Shown here: positions 1 to 5,697 of the stretch, piece by piece
Position numbering within the stretch: the first letter of the stretch is position 1
How the letters are laid out: each line of letters begins with the position of its first letter
Source of the DNA: Kiritimatiellia bacterium
GTDB taxonomy: Bacteria; Verrucomicrobiota; Kiritimatiellia; RFP12; UBA1067
NCBI GenBank assembly: GCA_017479035.1
Contig: JAFVCR010000050.1
Coordinates: 1 to 6,492 of the forward strand
DNA length: 6,492 nt
Direction of reading: 5' to 3'
The notes under the pieces: generated by a model
Database searches by the model: none
Told to the model about the DNA's origin: nothing
Seen by the model: the letters and a program-made list of their open reading frames with translations, nothing else
Position numbers and translations under genes: made by a program

Positions 1-3
1 AAC

Positions 4-17
4 TGCACACTGCAAAT
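4..17. repeat. End of a TGCAAAC-type 7-bp repeat block, cut by the window edge
   Basis: Two adjacent 7-base units, TGCACAC (4-10) and TGCAAAT (11-17), lead into the first palindromic repeat. They match the longer 7-base block at 174-208, where TGCACAC also occurs as a variant unit. The block may continue to the left of the window. No gene is seen here. Confidence 0.6.
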
Positions 18-55
18 CCTCCGCGGGCGAGACGCCCGCGTCCCCACAGTACACA
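12..55. repeat. 44-bp palindrome-bearing repeat, copy 1
   Basis: This stretch matches 91-134 at 43 of 44 positions; the one difference is T17 against C96. It carries a perfect inverted repeat, CGCGGGCG (22-29), loop AGA (30-32), CGCCCGCG (33-40). A second small inverted repeat, CCCCAC (42-47) with GTGGGG (56-61), exists only at this copy because the downstream flanks differ. No T-run follows the stem, so it is not a classical terminator in this orientation. A dispersed REP-like intergenic repeat is the most natural reading. Confidence 0.85.
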
Positions 56-90
56 GTGGGGGTTGACATTGCTAACAAGAACTACAAACC

Positions 91-134
91 GCAAACCCTC
101 CGCGGGCGAGACGCCCGCGTCCCCACAGTACACA
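91..134. repeat. 44-bp palindrome-bearing repeat, copy 2
   Basis: This is the second copy of the unit at 12-55, starting 79 bases after the first and in the same orientation. The palindrome arms are CGCGGGCG (101-108) and CGCCCGCG (112-119) around the loop AGA. It is preceded by two degenerate 7-base units, TACAAAC (83-89) and CGCAAAC (90-96), just as copy 1 is preceded by TGCACAC and TGCAAAT. The duplicated unit is therefore 7-mer block plus palindrome. Confidence 0.85.
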
Positions 135-146
135 CTTACTCTCGAA

Positions 147-162
147 TCTCTGCGTCTCTGCG
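147..162. repeat. Tandem duplication of TCTCTGCG
   Basis: TCTCTGCG occurs at 147-154 and again at 155-162 with no spacer. It lies between palindrome copy 2 and the TGCAAAC block and adds to the low-complexity, repeat-built nature of this leader region. No function is evident. Confidence 0.6.
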
Positions 163-173
163 TTGATTGCATT

Positions 174-208
174 TGCAAACTGCAAACTGCACACTGCAAA
201 CTGCAAAC
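174..208. repeat. Five tandem copies of the 7-mer TGCAAAC
   Basis: The units are 174-180, 181-187, 188-194 (variant TGCACAC), 195-201 and 202-208. Four are identical and one differs by a single base. Seven is not a multiple of three, and the small open frames crossing the block have no recognisable protein features, so it is best read as noncoding. The block ends about 35 bases before the -35 box of the glycosyltransferase promoter. Confidence 0.85.
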
Positions 209-242
209 TACTGCGGGGGATAAGCGTGCGGCTTGCGCGGTA

Positions 243-271
243 TTGAAATGCCGATGTGTTTGTGGTAGAAT
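243..271 (+). promoter_or_regulatory. Sigma70-type promoter for the glycosyltransferase pair
   Basis: TTGAAA (243-248) and TAGAAT (266-271) are separated by exactly 17 bases. The -10 box is preceded by TGG (263-265), an extended -10 motif. With normal geometry, transcription would start at about 278, the A of the ATG itself. No Shine-Dalgarno sequence lies between the -10 box and the ATG (GGACGC only). The box quality is visible in the sequence; promoter activity and a leaderless transcript are inference. Confidence 0.65.
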
Positions 272-277
272 GGACGC

Positions 278-1396
278 ATGAAAATCATGCAATTGGTGCC
301 TGCTATGGAGCAAGGCGGAGTGGAGCGCGGCATTGTGGAAATGAACCGCGAGATAGTCGCCGCAGGGCACGTGAACTACGTGGTCTGCGCCGGCGGAAGG
401 CTTTGCGATACGCTCACGAAGGACGGTGCCAATGTGATTTGCTGCGACATCAAAAGCAAGAACATTCTCACATTTTTCCATCGTGCGCGCGAGTTGCGCA
501 AGATACTCGAGGCCGTGCAACCCGATGCGGTGGTGGCGCATTCGCGCCTTCCTGCATGGCTTTTCCTGCGGGCGAACCGCAACCTCGGCATTCCTTGGGT
601 GTCTTTCGCGCATGGTGCAAATTCCGTGTCGCCCTATTCGCGTGTGATGACGAAAGGCTCGCTTGTGGTAACGCCCTCGCAATACATTGCGGACTATCTC
701 AAGCAGCACTATCCCGCGCATGTCGACCCCGCTCGCATACGCGTAATTCCGCGTGCGATCGACCGTGAACGTTTCGACCCTGCCAGGCTCGATGCCGCAT
801 TCGTTGCCGCCAAACGCGAGGAATGGGGGCTTGCCGGACGCTACGTGGTGATGGGGCTTGGCCGCATCACGCAATTGAAAGGCTACGATACGCTCGTTGC
901 GGCGGCATCGCTTCTGCACGGCAAAATTCCCTCGCTCAAACTGGTGATCGTGGGCGAGGCCGAAGAAAAACGCCGCGATGTGGAAAGCGCATTGCGCAGC
1001 CAGGTGGCTGCGCTTGGCATGGAAGAGCATGTGGTGTTCGCGGGCAACCAGCAGAAAGTGGCGGAGTGCCTTTCCTTGGCGGACGTGGTGGCAAGTTCCA
1101 ACATTAAAAAGCCCGAAGCGTTCGGCCGCTCTATGGCCGAAGCACTTGCCATGTCAAAGCCCGTGGTGGCCACGGCGTTTGGTGGCGCGCTTGAAATAGT
1201 GCAAGACGGCGTGAACGGATTTCTCGTGCCGGAGGCGAATGCCGATGCGCAAGGTTTCGCCGATGCCATATACAAGGTTTCGCAGACAAAGTTTGGAGAC
1301 CTTCGCACGCCCGCTATCGAGAAATTCTCGTTCGAGCGCATGGTGGCGCAGTCGCTTGCGGTTTACGGCGAACTTGCGGAGATGCGGCGCAGATGA
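278..1396 (+). CDS. Glycosyltransferase family 4 (GT-B fold, WaaG/RfaB-like)
   Basis: This 372-residue retaining glycosyltransferase probably moves a sugar from a nucleotide-sugar donor onto a cell-surface glycan at the cytoplasmic membrane face. The N-terminal Rossmann domain starts MKIMQLVP and has the GGVERG loop (residues 13-18) and SFAHG (109-113). A linker, IPRAID (157-162), leads to the donor-binding domain. There GLGR (193-196) and K201-G202 fit the donor phosphate site, and the EX7E signature is E280 and E288 in the segment starting KPEAFG. Length is normal for family 4. The start at 278 gives the canonical N-terminus and needs no Shine-Dalgarno if the message is leaderless. The stop overlaps the next start (ATGA), so translation is probably coupled. 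The overall pattern resembles lipopolysaccharide-type enzymes, but the sugar and acceptor cannot be told from sequence. Confidence 0.93.
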   Translation: MKIMQLVPAMEQGGVERGIVEMNREIVAAGHVNYVVCAGGRLCDTLTKDGANVICCDIKSKNILTFFHRARELRKILEAVQPDAVVAHSRLPAWLFLRANRNLGIPWVSFAHGANSVSPYSRVMTKGSLVVTPSQYIADYLKQHYPAHVDPARIRVIPRAIDRERFDPARLDAAFVAAKREEWGLAGRYVVMGLGRITQLKGYDTLVAAASLLHGKIPSLKLVIVGEAEEKRRDVESALRSQVAALGMEEHVVFAGNQQKVAECLSLADVVASSNIKKPEAFGRSMAEALAMSKPVVATAFGGALEIVQDGVNGFLVPEANADAQGFADAIYKVSQTKFGDLRTPAIEKFSFERMVAQSLAVYGELAEMRRR

Positions 1397-2436
1397 AAAT
1401 ACTGTACGTAATATCCGGCATGGGTGCTGCGGCCGGCACGAGCGTGTTCGCCGGCGAAGTGGCATCCGAACTCGCACGGCAGGGTCACGAGCTGGCAATC
1501 GCTTGCAGCAACTACGCAAAAGAAGGTCGCTATCCGGTGGATCCGCGAGTGGAGATTTTGTCGATTTCATCCGCTCTCGAGCGCGGCGGATGGGATGTTG
1601 CGCACATCCATGCATTGTGGGAGCCCGTGTTGCACTTCGCCGCGCGAGCCTTGCGCAATGCGGGCGTGCGCATCGTGTGGAGTCCGCACGGTATGCTCAC
1701 CGAATGGGCGATGAACAACCGCAAATGGAAAAAACTCATCGCATGGCATCTTTACCAAAAGCGTGATCTCGCGCGTGCGGACGTGCTCCACGCCACCGCG
1801 CAGGACGAAACGGCGGACATACGCCGCATGGGGCTTGCCAACAAAGTAGAGGTGGTGCCGCTCGGCGTGGAAACGCCAAAGGGCGAGCCTCCTGCAAAAC
1901 ACGGCGGCAAATACATCCTCTATCTGGGGCGCATACAGCGCAAAAAGGGGCTTGCCAATCTTGTCGAAGCATGGGCTGCAACGCATCGCACCGGTTGGCG
2001 CATTGTTGTGGCGGGGCCGGATCAGGAGAATCATACGGCGGAATTGAAAGCGTTGGCGCGCGAGCGCAACGTGGCCGGCAGCATCGAATTCAAAGGCGCG
2101 GTATTTGCAGAAGAAAAAGCCGCGCTCTATCGTGATGCGAGGTTTTTCGTATTGCCCACGTTCAGCGAGAATTTCGGTTCCGTAGTGCTGGAGGCACTCG
2201 CGCAGGGAACGCCTGTAGTATGCACAAAGGGTGCGCCGTGGCCGCAGCTGGAGGCTGAACATTGCGGCGAATGGATCGACATTGGCGCGGAGGCACTTGC
2301 CGCATCCCTCGTGCGCATGATGGATTGCGGAGACGAAAAACTCACGCAAATGGGGCGCAATGGCCGCGCACTTGCAATGCGCGCCTATACCTGGCCGGCA
2401 GTGGCAAAACGTATGCTGCAAGCATACGGGGAATGA
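1393..2436 (+). CDS. Glycosyltransferase family 4, second of a coupled pair
   Basis: This 347-residue GT-B enzyme is likely to act on the same surface glycan as its upstream partner. The N-terminal domain begins MKILYVISGMG, followed by HIHALWEP (71-78) and SPHGMLTEWA (97-106), a pattern typical of polysaccharide-cluster family 4 enzymes. The donor domain opens with YLGR (177-180) and KKG (184-186). Its EX7E pair is E259 and E267 in the stretch PTFSENFG to LEAL. The start overlaps the previous stop by four bases. GGAG at 1378-1381, inside the preceding gene, can serve as a somewhat distant Shine-Dalgarno. The gene ends directly in a strong terminator, so the pair is a complete two-gene transcription unit rather than part of a long cluster going right. 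Donor and acceptor are unknown. Confidence 0.93.
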   Translation: MKILYVISGMGAAAGTSVFAGEVASELARQGHELAIACSNYAKEGRYPVDPRVEILSISSALERGGWDVAHIHALWEPVLHFAARALRNAGVRIVWSPHGMLTEWAMNNRKWKKLIAWHLYQKRDLARADVLHATAQDETADIRRMGLANKVEVVPLGVETPKGEPPAKHGGKYILYLGRIQRKKGLANLVEAWAATHRTGWRIVVAGPDQENHTAELKALARERNVAGSIEFKGAVFAEEKAALYRDARFFVLPTFSENFGSVVLEALAQGTPVVCTKGAPWPQLEAEHCGEWIDIGAEALAASLVRMMDCGDEKLTQMGRNGRALAMRAYTWPAVAKRMLQAYGE

Positions 2437-2470
2437 AAAAGAGCGCGGGCGAAACGCCCGCGCTCTTTTT
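2436..2470. terminator. Perfect bidirectional intrinsic terminator between GT and tpiA
   Basis: AAAAA plus GAGCGCGGGCG (2436-2451), loop AAA (2452-2454), then CGCCCGCGCTC plus TTTTT (2455-2470). The GC-rich stem is 11 bp, extended to 16 bp by the A/T tracts. Both strands read as a stem followed by a U-run, so it can end the glycosyltransferase transcript (+) and the tpiA transcript (-). Its first base is the last base of the TGA stop of the upstream gene. The core CGCGGGCG-AAA-CGCCCGCG matches the palindromes at 22-40 and 101-119 except for one loop base. Confidence 0.93.
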
Positions 2471-2488
2471 TGCGCTTTGCCGCAAACG

Positions 2489-3247
2489 TCACTTTGCAGC
2501 GGCCACGATGGGCGCAAAGGTGTCAGCCTTGAGAGCCGCGCCGCCGATGAGCCCGCCGTCGATGTCCTTCTTTGCGAGCAGTTCCGCAGCGTTGGAGGCT
2601 TTCATGGAGCCGCCGTATTGGATGCGCACGGTTTCTGCGGTTTCCGCGCCAACGAGTTTTGCGAGGGTTGCGCGGATGAGTGCGTGGACTTCCTGCGCCT
2701 GGTCGGGCGTGGCGGTTTTGCCTGTGCCGATGGCCCACACGGGTTCGTATGCGATCACGAGTTTGGCGGCGTCGGTGCTGGAGATGTCCTTGAGGCCCAC
2801 GTTCATCTGGCGTTCGATAACTTCTTCAAGTTTGCCGGCTTCGCGCTCTTCGAGCGTTTCGCCGATGCAGACGATTGCGGTAAGCCCTGCGGCGATCACG
2901 GCGCGCGCGCGTTTGTTCACGGTCTCGTCGCTCTCGCCGAAATACTGGCGGCGTTCGCTGTGGCCGATGATGACGTATTCCACGCCGGCATCTGCGAGCA
3001 TGGCGGTGGAGATTTCGCCGGTGTATGCGCCCGATTCCGCCCAGTGGGCGTTTTCCGCGCCGATCTTTACGTGCGTGCCTGCGGCGGCTGCCACGGCTGC
3101 GGGGATGTCTATGGCGGGCGTGCAGCACACCACGTCCACGATTCCTGCGGCATCCTTGGTGGCTTCGGCCACGGCCTTGACGAGGGCGGCGGTTTCGCCG
3201 GGCTTGATGTTCATTTTCCAGTTGCCCGCAATGATTTTCTTGCGCAT
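2489..3247 (-). CDS. tpiA: Triosephosphate isomerase
   Basis: This 252-residue (beta/alpha)8-barrel enzyme interconverts dihydroxyacetone phosphate and glyceraldehyde 3-phosphate in cytosolic glycolysis and gluconeogenesis. The full set of signatures is visible: GNWKMN with catalytic Lys11, IIGHSERR with electrophile His96, and AYEPVWAIGTGK with catalytic base Glu168 at the mobile loop. CIGE (127-130), YGGSM (211-215) and the phosphate-binding GGLIGGA (231-237) follow. Length is standard. The loop usually written GAQN reads GAEN here (63-66), a conservative change. The start is the ATG at 3247, one base after the TGA of the upstream deaminase gene, with AAGGA (minus strand, about 3256-3260) as Shine-Dalgarno inside that gene, so translation is probably coupled. 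The gene ends at the shared terminator 2436-2470. Confidence 0.98.
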   Translation of the reverse strand: MRKKIIAGNWKMNIKPGETAALVKAVAEATKDAAGIVDVVCCTPAIDIPAAVAAAAGTHVKIGAENAHWAESGAYTGEISTAMLADAGVEYVIIGHSERRQYFGESDETVNKRARAVIAAGLTAIVCIGETLEEREAGKLEEVIERQMNVGLKDISSTDAAKLVIAYEPVWAIGTGKTATPDQAQEVHALIRATLAKLVGAETAETVRIQYGGSMKASNAAELLAKKDIDGGLIGGAALKADTFAPIVAAAK

Positions 3248-3248
3248 T

Positions 3249-3731
3249 TCAGTTTTCCTTTTCGTATTTGCGGAATTTCACTCCCGCTTCGTTGAACATT
3301 TCCTTTACATCCTCGCCGAATGCGTAGTCGCCACCGTAGACGACTTCGCGAATGCCTGCGTTTATTATGAGTTTGGCGCAGGTCAGGCACGGCGATATGG
3401 TGATGTATATCGTGGCACCGGCGGTGGACACGCCATAGTAGGCGGCCTGGCAGATGGCATTCTGCTCGGCATGGACGCAGCGGCATTCCTCCAGATTTTT
3501 GCCGCTTGGCGTTTTCCCCGCGCATCGTGCGCAACCGCCGGAGAAGCAGTTTTCCACTCCGCGCGGCGTGCCGTTGTAGCCGGTGGAGAGGATGTGGTTG
3601 TCCTTCACGATTACGGCGGCCACTTTGCGGCGCGAACAGTTCGCGCGGCGCGATACCACGTCCGCTATCCCCATGAAATACTCGTCCCACGACGGGCGCG
3701 GATCGGGAATTCTTTTTCTGCGCTGTGCCAT
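3249..3731 (-). CDS. dCMP deaminase family protein (ComEB-like)
   Basis: This 160-residue zinc-dependent cytidine/deoxycytidylate deaminase probably converts dCMP to dUMP, feeding dTMP synthesis. The zinc site is HAEQNA (His87, catalytic Glu89) with SPCLTC (Cys115, Cys118). GYNGTP (51-56) is the conserved nucleotide-binding loop of the dCMP branch. Extra cysteines at 32, 62, 67, 70, 83 and 85 fit the family members that bind a structural zinc, though the exact ligands are not assignable here. The frame stays open far upstream across fabD and fabG on the opposite strand, but homology begins near SWDEYFM (14-20) and the ATG at 3731 directly follows a good promoter. No Shine-Dalgarno precedes this ATG. 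It is first in an operon with tpiA, one base apart. The natural substrate (dCMP or a related nucleotide) is inferred from family only. Confidence 0.93.
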   Translation of the reverse strand: MAQRRKRIPDPRPSWDEYFMGIADVVSRRANCSRRKVAAVIVKDNHILSTGYNGTPRGVENCFSGGCARCAGKTPSGKNLEECRCVHAEQNAICQAAYYGVSTAGATIYITISPCLTCAKLIINAGIREVVYGGDYAFGEDVKEMFNEAGVKFRKYEKEN

Positions 3732-3740
3732 GATTTGTCC

Positions 3741-3769
3741 ATTATAGCATATTTCCGTGCGCACTGCAA
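3741..3769 (-). promoter_or_regulatory. Extended -10 promoter for the deaminase-tpiA operon
   Basis: Read on the minus strand, TTGCAG (3769-3764), 17 bases, then TATAAT (3746-3741), with TGC directly before the -10 box, so TGnTATAAT. The -10 is a perfect consensus and the -35 is weak (3 of 6), which the extended -10 could offset. The predicted start is about 3734, giving a leader of about three bases before the ATG at 3731. Activity and start point are inferred. Confidence 0.7.
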
Positions 3770-3834
3770 CCTTGCAGAAAACAAAACACTTGACTTTTGC
3801 AATGATATTTGCAAGTATGTTGCAACCTTTGCAG
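3764..3834. promoter_or_regulatory. Cluster of TTGCAA palindromes in the divergent promoter region
   Basis: Three perfect TTGCAA palindromes lie at 3797-3802, 3809-3814 and 3820-3825. One-mismatch relatives are CTGCAA (3764-3769), TTGCAG (3772-3777) and TTGCAG (3829-3834). The three perfect sites start 12 and 11 bases apart, close to one helical turn, and sit between the likely fabD -35 box and the fabD Shine-Dalgarno. The outermost site overlaps the -35 box of the opposite promoter. Such phasing could be an operator array for a fatty-acid regulator; no known operator was recognised. Confidence 0.4.
3790..3818 (+). promoter_or_regulatory. Tentative promoter for fabD-fabG
   Basis: TTGACT (3790-3795) matches the -35 consensus at five of six bases. 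At 17-base spacing the -10 would be AAGTAT (3813-3818), a poor match; TATGTT (3816-3821) is better but 20 bases away. The -35 is convincing and the -10 is uncertain. A weak -10 overlapped by TTGCAA sites would suit a regulated promoter. Confidence 0.35.
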
Positions 3835-3851
3835 GTGGAGGATACAGAATT

Positions 3852-4775
3852 ATGAAGTGTGCAGTTTTTGCAGGCCAGGGTGCGCAGACGGTGGGAATGG
3901 GCAGGGATTTTGCCGTGGCCGACCGCGATGTGGCGTTTTTGTTCGAGAAGGCTTCCAAAACGCTTGGTTTCGATATTGCCGAGATTTGCTTCGCCGGGCC
4001 GATAGAGGAACTTACCAAATCCAACGTGTGCCAGCCGGCGATTTTCCTTGTGAGTTACGCGGCGTATATGATGCTCCAGAAGAAGAGCGGCGTGGAATTC
4101 GGCTGCGCGGCGGGTCTTTCGCTTGGCGAATGGGGTGCGCTGACCGTGGCGGGCGTGGTGGACGTGGAGGATACGCTCAAGGTGCTGGAGGCGCGCGGGC
4201 GGTTCATGCAGGAGGCTTGCGAGGCCGTGCCGAGCGGCATGATAGCCATCGTGGGCGCGAGTGCGGCGCAGCTTGATGAACTTTGCGCGAAGACCGGCTG
4301 CACGGTGGCTAACGTTAATTCGTCCGCACAGGTGGTGTTGAGCGGCTCGAAGGATGAAATCGCGGCGGCGGCGCTTGAAGCCAAGGCGCTCGGGATCAAG
4401 CGCGCGATACCTCTTGCCACGGCGGGCGCGTTCCACTCGAAATTCATGGCAAGTGCGCGCGAGAAACTCGCACCCGTCCTGCAGGAAATCGAATTCAAAC
4501 CGCCGCGCATACCGGTATTGTCCAACGTCACAGGCAAGGTGCATCCTTCGGACGGAGCGGCGATACGCGAACTCATGTTGCGGCAAGTGACGGAGCCTAC
4601 CAATTGGGCGGCGGACGTGCTTGCGGCAAAGGAACTCGGCGCGGATACGTTTGTGGAGTTCGGCCCGGGCAAGGTTCTCAGCGGGCTTGTAAAGAAGATC
4701 GACGCGTCCCTTGCCGTGTTCAACGTGGCGGACGAAGCGTCGCTGGAGGCAACGGCAGAGGGTTTGAAAGGTTGA
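3852..4775 (+). CDS. fabD: Malonyl-CoA:acyl carrier protein transacylase
   Basis: This 307-residue cytosolic enzyme moves malonyl groups from CoA to acyl carrier protein for type II fatty-acid synthesis. Signatures are GQGAQ (8-12), the nucleophile elbow GLSLGE with Ser90, R115-G-R117 followed by MQ (carboxylate-binding Arg), NSSAQVVLSG with Q160, GAFHS with catalytic His195, and EFGPGKVLSGL (269-279). Length is that of a free-standing FabD, with no fused domain. The frame is open for hundreds of codons upstream, but the family N-terminus begins at this ATG, and GGAGG at 3837-3841 lies ten bases before it. fabG follows after ten bases, so the two are co-transcribed. No fabH or plsX precedes it; the deaminase operon is transcribed away from it. 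Confidence 0.97.
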   Translation: MKCAVFAGQGAQTVGMGRDFAVADRDVAFLFEKASKTLGFDIAEICFAGPIEELTKSNVCQPAIFLVSYAAYMMLQKKSGVEFGCAAGLSLGEWGALTVAGVVDVEDTLKVLEARGRFMQEACEAVPSGMIAIVGASAAQLDELCAKTGCTVANVNSSAQVVLSGSKDEIAAAALEAKALGIKRAIPLATAGAFHSKFMASAREKLAPVLQEIEFKPPRIPVLSNVTGKVHPSDGAAIRELMLRQVTEPTNWAADVLAAKELGADTFVEFGPGKVLSGLVKKIDASLAVFNVADEASLEATAEGLKG

Positions 4776-4785
4776 GGGATTTATC

Positions 4786-5538
4786 ATGGCAAACAGACTT
4801 GAAGGCAAGGTTGCAATAGTCACGGGCGCGGCGCGCGGCATCGGGCAGGCCATTGCAAAGGCGTTCGCGGAAGAAGGTGCGGACGTGGCATTGATGGATT
4901 TGGATGCCGGGTGGTTGGCGGAAACGGCAACGGCCGTGGAAAGTGCCGGGCGGCGTGCGTTGAAGATCGCTGTGGACGTGGCGGATGGTGCGCAGGTGGC
5001 CGCAGCGGTCGGCGAAGTGCAAAAAGCCTTCGGCAAAATCGATGTGATGGTGAATAACGCCGGTATCACGAGAGACGGCCTTCTCGTGCGCATGAGCGAT
5101 GAAGACTGGGATGCCGTGTTGAACGTGAATTTGAAGGGGACGTTCCTTTTCACGCGCGAAGTCTCCAAAATCATGATGAAGCAGCGCGGCACCGGCGGCA
5201 GTATCATAAATCTCGCAAGCGTGGTGGGCATAATGGGCAATGCCGGCCAGGCCAACTACACCGCTTCGAAGGGCGGCGTGATAGCCCTCACCAAGACTAC
5301 GTCCAAAGAACTCGGCAAGCGCAACATTCGCTGCAATGCCATCGCGCCGGGGTTTATCCAGTCCAAAATGACGGATGTCCTGCCCGACGAGGTTAAAAAA
5401 GCCTATCAAGAGCAGATTCCGCTAAAACGCTTCGGCACGGCGGAGGATGTCGCAAAAGCCGCCGTGTTCCTCGCGTCGGACGATTCCTCCTACATAACAG
5501 GCCAGATCCTCTCCGTCAACGGCGGTATGATCGGTTGA
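4786..5538 (+). CDS. fabG: 3-oxoacyl-ACP reductase (short-chain dehydrogenase)
   Basis: This 250-residue NADPH-dependent reductase carries out the first reduction of fatty-acid elongation, 3-oxoacyl-ACP to 3-hydroxyacyl-ACP. It shows the classical SDR set: TGAARGIG (13-20, cofactor loop), NNAG (90-93), Asn115 in NVNLKG, then the catalytic Ser145 in ASVVG and Tyr158 with Lys162 in YTASK. IAPGF (186-190) and the C-terminal SVNGGM (243-248) complete the fold. The VVG-MGN-GQANY stretch after Ser145 is typical of true FabG rather than a general SDR, and its place right after fabD supports this. The start is the ATG at 4786, with GAGGG (4774-4778), which overlaps the fabD stop, as Shine-Dalgarno. 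No acpP or fabF follows; the next 320 bases are noncoding. Confidence 0.95.
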   Translation: MANRLEGKVAIVTGAARGIGQAIAKAFAEEGADVALMDLDAGWLAETATAVESAGRRALKIAVDVADGAQVAAAVGEVQKAFGKIDVMVNNAGITRDGLLVRMSDEDWDAVLNVNLKGTFLFTREVSKIMMKQRGTGGSIINLASVVGIMGNAGQANYTASKGGVIALTKTTSKELGKRNIRCNAIAPGFIQSKMTDVLPDEVKKAYQEQIPLKRFGTAEDVAKAAVFLASDDSSYITGQILSVNGGMIG

Positions 5539-5565
5539 TTCGCGCCAGTGCGCGGCAAGAGGGAA

Positions 5566-5599
5566 AATCCCGTCCCGGAAGTGTCTCCGGGGCGGGATT
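5566..5599. terminator. 14-bp hairpin after fabG, no U-run
   Basis: AATCCCGTCCCGGA (5566-5579) pairs with TCCGGGGCGGGATT (5586-5599) through one G-T wobble around the loop AGTGTC. It begins 27 bases after the fabG stop. It lacks a T-tract on the plus strand (ATTACC follows), but on the minus strand the stem is followed by TTTTCCC, so it may work as a weak terminator for the convergent gene, or as a 3' end stabiliser for fabD-fabG. Confidence 0.6.
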
Positions 5600-5605
5600 A
5601 CCGTC

Positions 5606-5671
5606 TCATGGGGGAGAGACGGGCGTTCCCGGAAGGAGAGAGGGCTGTCTCTAACTGGAGAGAGGGAAGTC
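5606..5671 (-). repeat. 22-bp repeat array, inverted-orientation half
   Basis: Three consecutive 22-base units on the same period: 5606-5627 (14 of 22 identical to the third unit, degenerate), 5628-5649 (divergent, but sharing GGAGAGAGGG and GTC) and 5650-5671. The third unit matches the reverse complement of the units at 5728-5771 at 20 of 22 positions. The common element is GGAGAGAGGG followed two bases later by GTC. Identity falls away from the centre of the whole structure, as in older outer repeats of a tandem array. Confidence 0.7.
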
Positions 5672-5697
5672 TCGTGATTCAAAGACTTCCCTCTCTC
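5658..5697. other. 15-bp perfect hairpin at the centre of the bipolar array
   Basis: GAGAGAGGGAAGTCT (5658-5672) is the exact reverse complement of AGACTTCCCTCTCTC (5683-5697), with a 10-base loop. Because 14 of the 15 arm bases recur in each of the three following direct repeats, the left arm could pair with any of four partners, giving alternative stems with loops longer by multiples of 22. Either transcript reading through this convergent region would fold here. Confidence 0.8.

Noticed and set aside
63..281. 72-codon frame through the left repeats
   Set aside because: The translation is made of the repeats themselves (SAGETPAS, CKLQT units) and ends just after the start of the real gene at 278. 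No protein family is recognised.
278..2436. Recent duplication as origin of the two glycosyltransferases
   Set aside because: They share only the general family 4 layout. Their N-terminal motifs, linkers and sequences around the EX7E signature differ widely, so they are distant paralogues at most.
1567..2517. 316-codon minus-strand open frame opposite the second glycosyltransferase
   Set aside because: Shadow of GC-rich codon use on the other strand: it crosses the terminator and has no recognisable motifs, whereas the plus-strand frame has all family 4 signatures.
2360..3295. 311-codon plus-strand open frame opposite tpiA
   Set aside because: It overlaps the terminator and lies antisense to a triosephosphate isomerase with every catalytic motif. 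Its Gly/Cys/His-rich translation looks like a shadow frame.
2262..3851. Long plus-strand frame open upstream of fabD, in total 837 codons
   Set aside because: It runs antisense through tpiA and the deaminase gene. Its translation has no family features until MKCAVFAGQGAQ at 3852, where FabD normally begins and a Shine-Dalgarno is present.
3732..5255. Minus-strand frame open far upstream of the deaminase
   Set aside because: It is antisense to fabD and fabG, both certain genes, and contains only low-complexity Arg/Ala/Ser-rich translation. The promoter and family N-terminus place the start at 3731.
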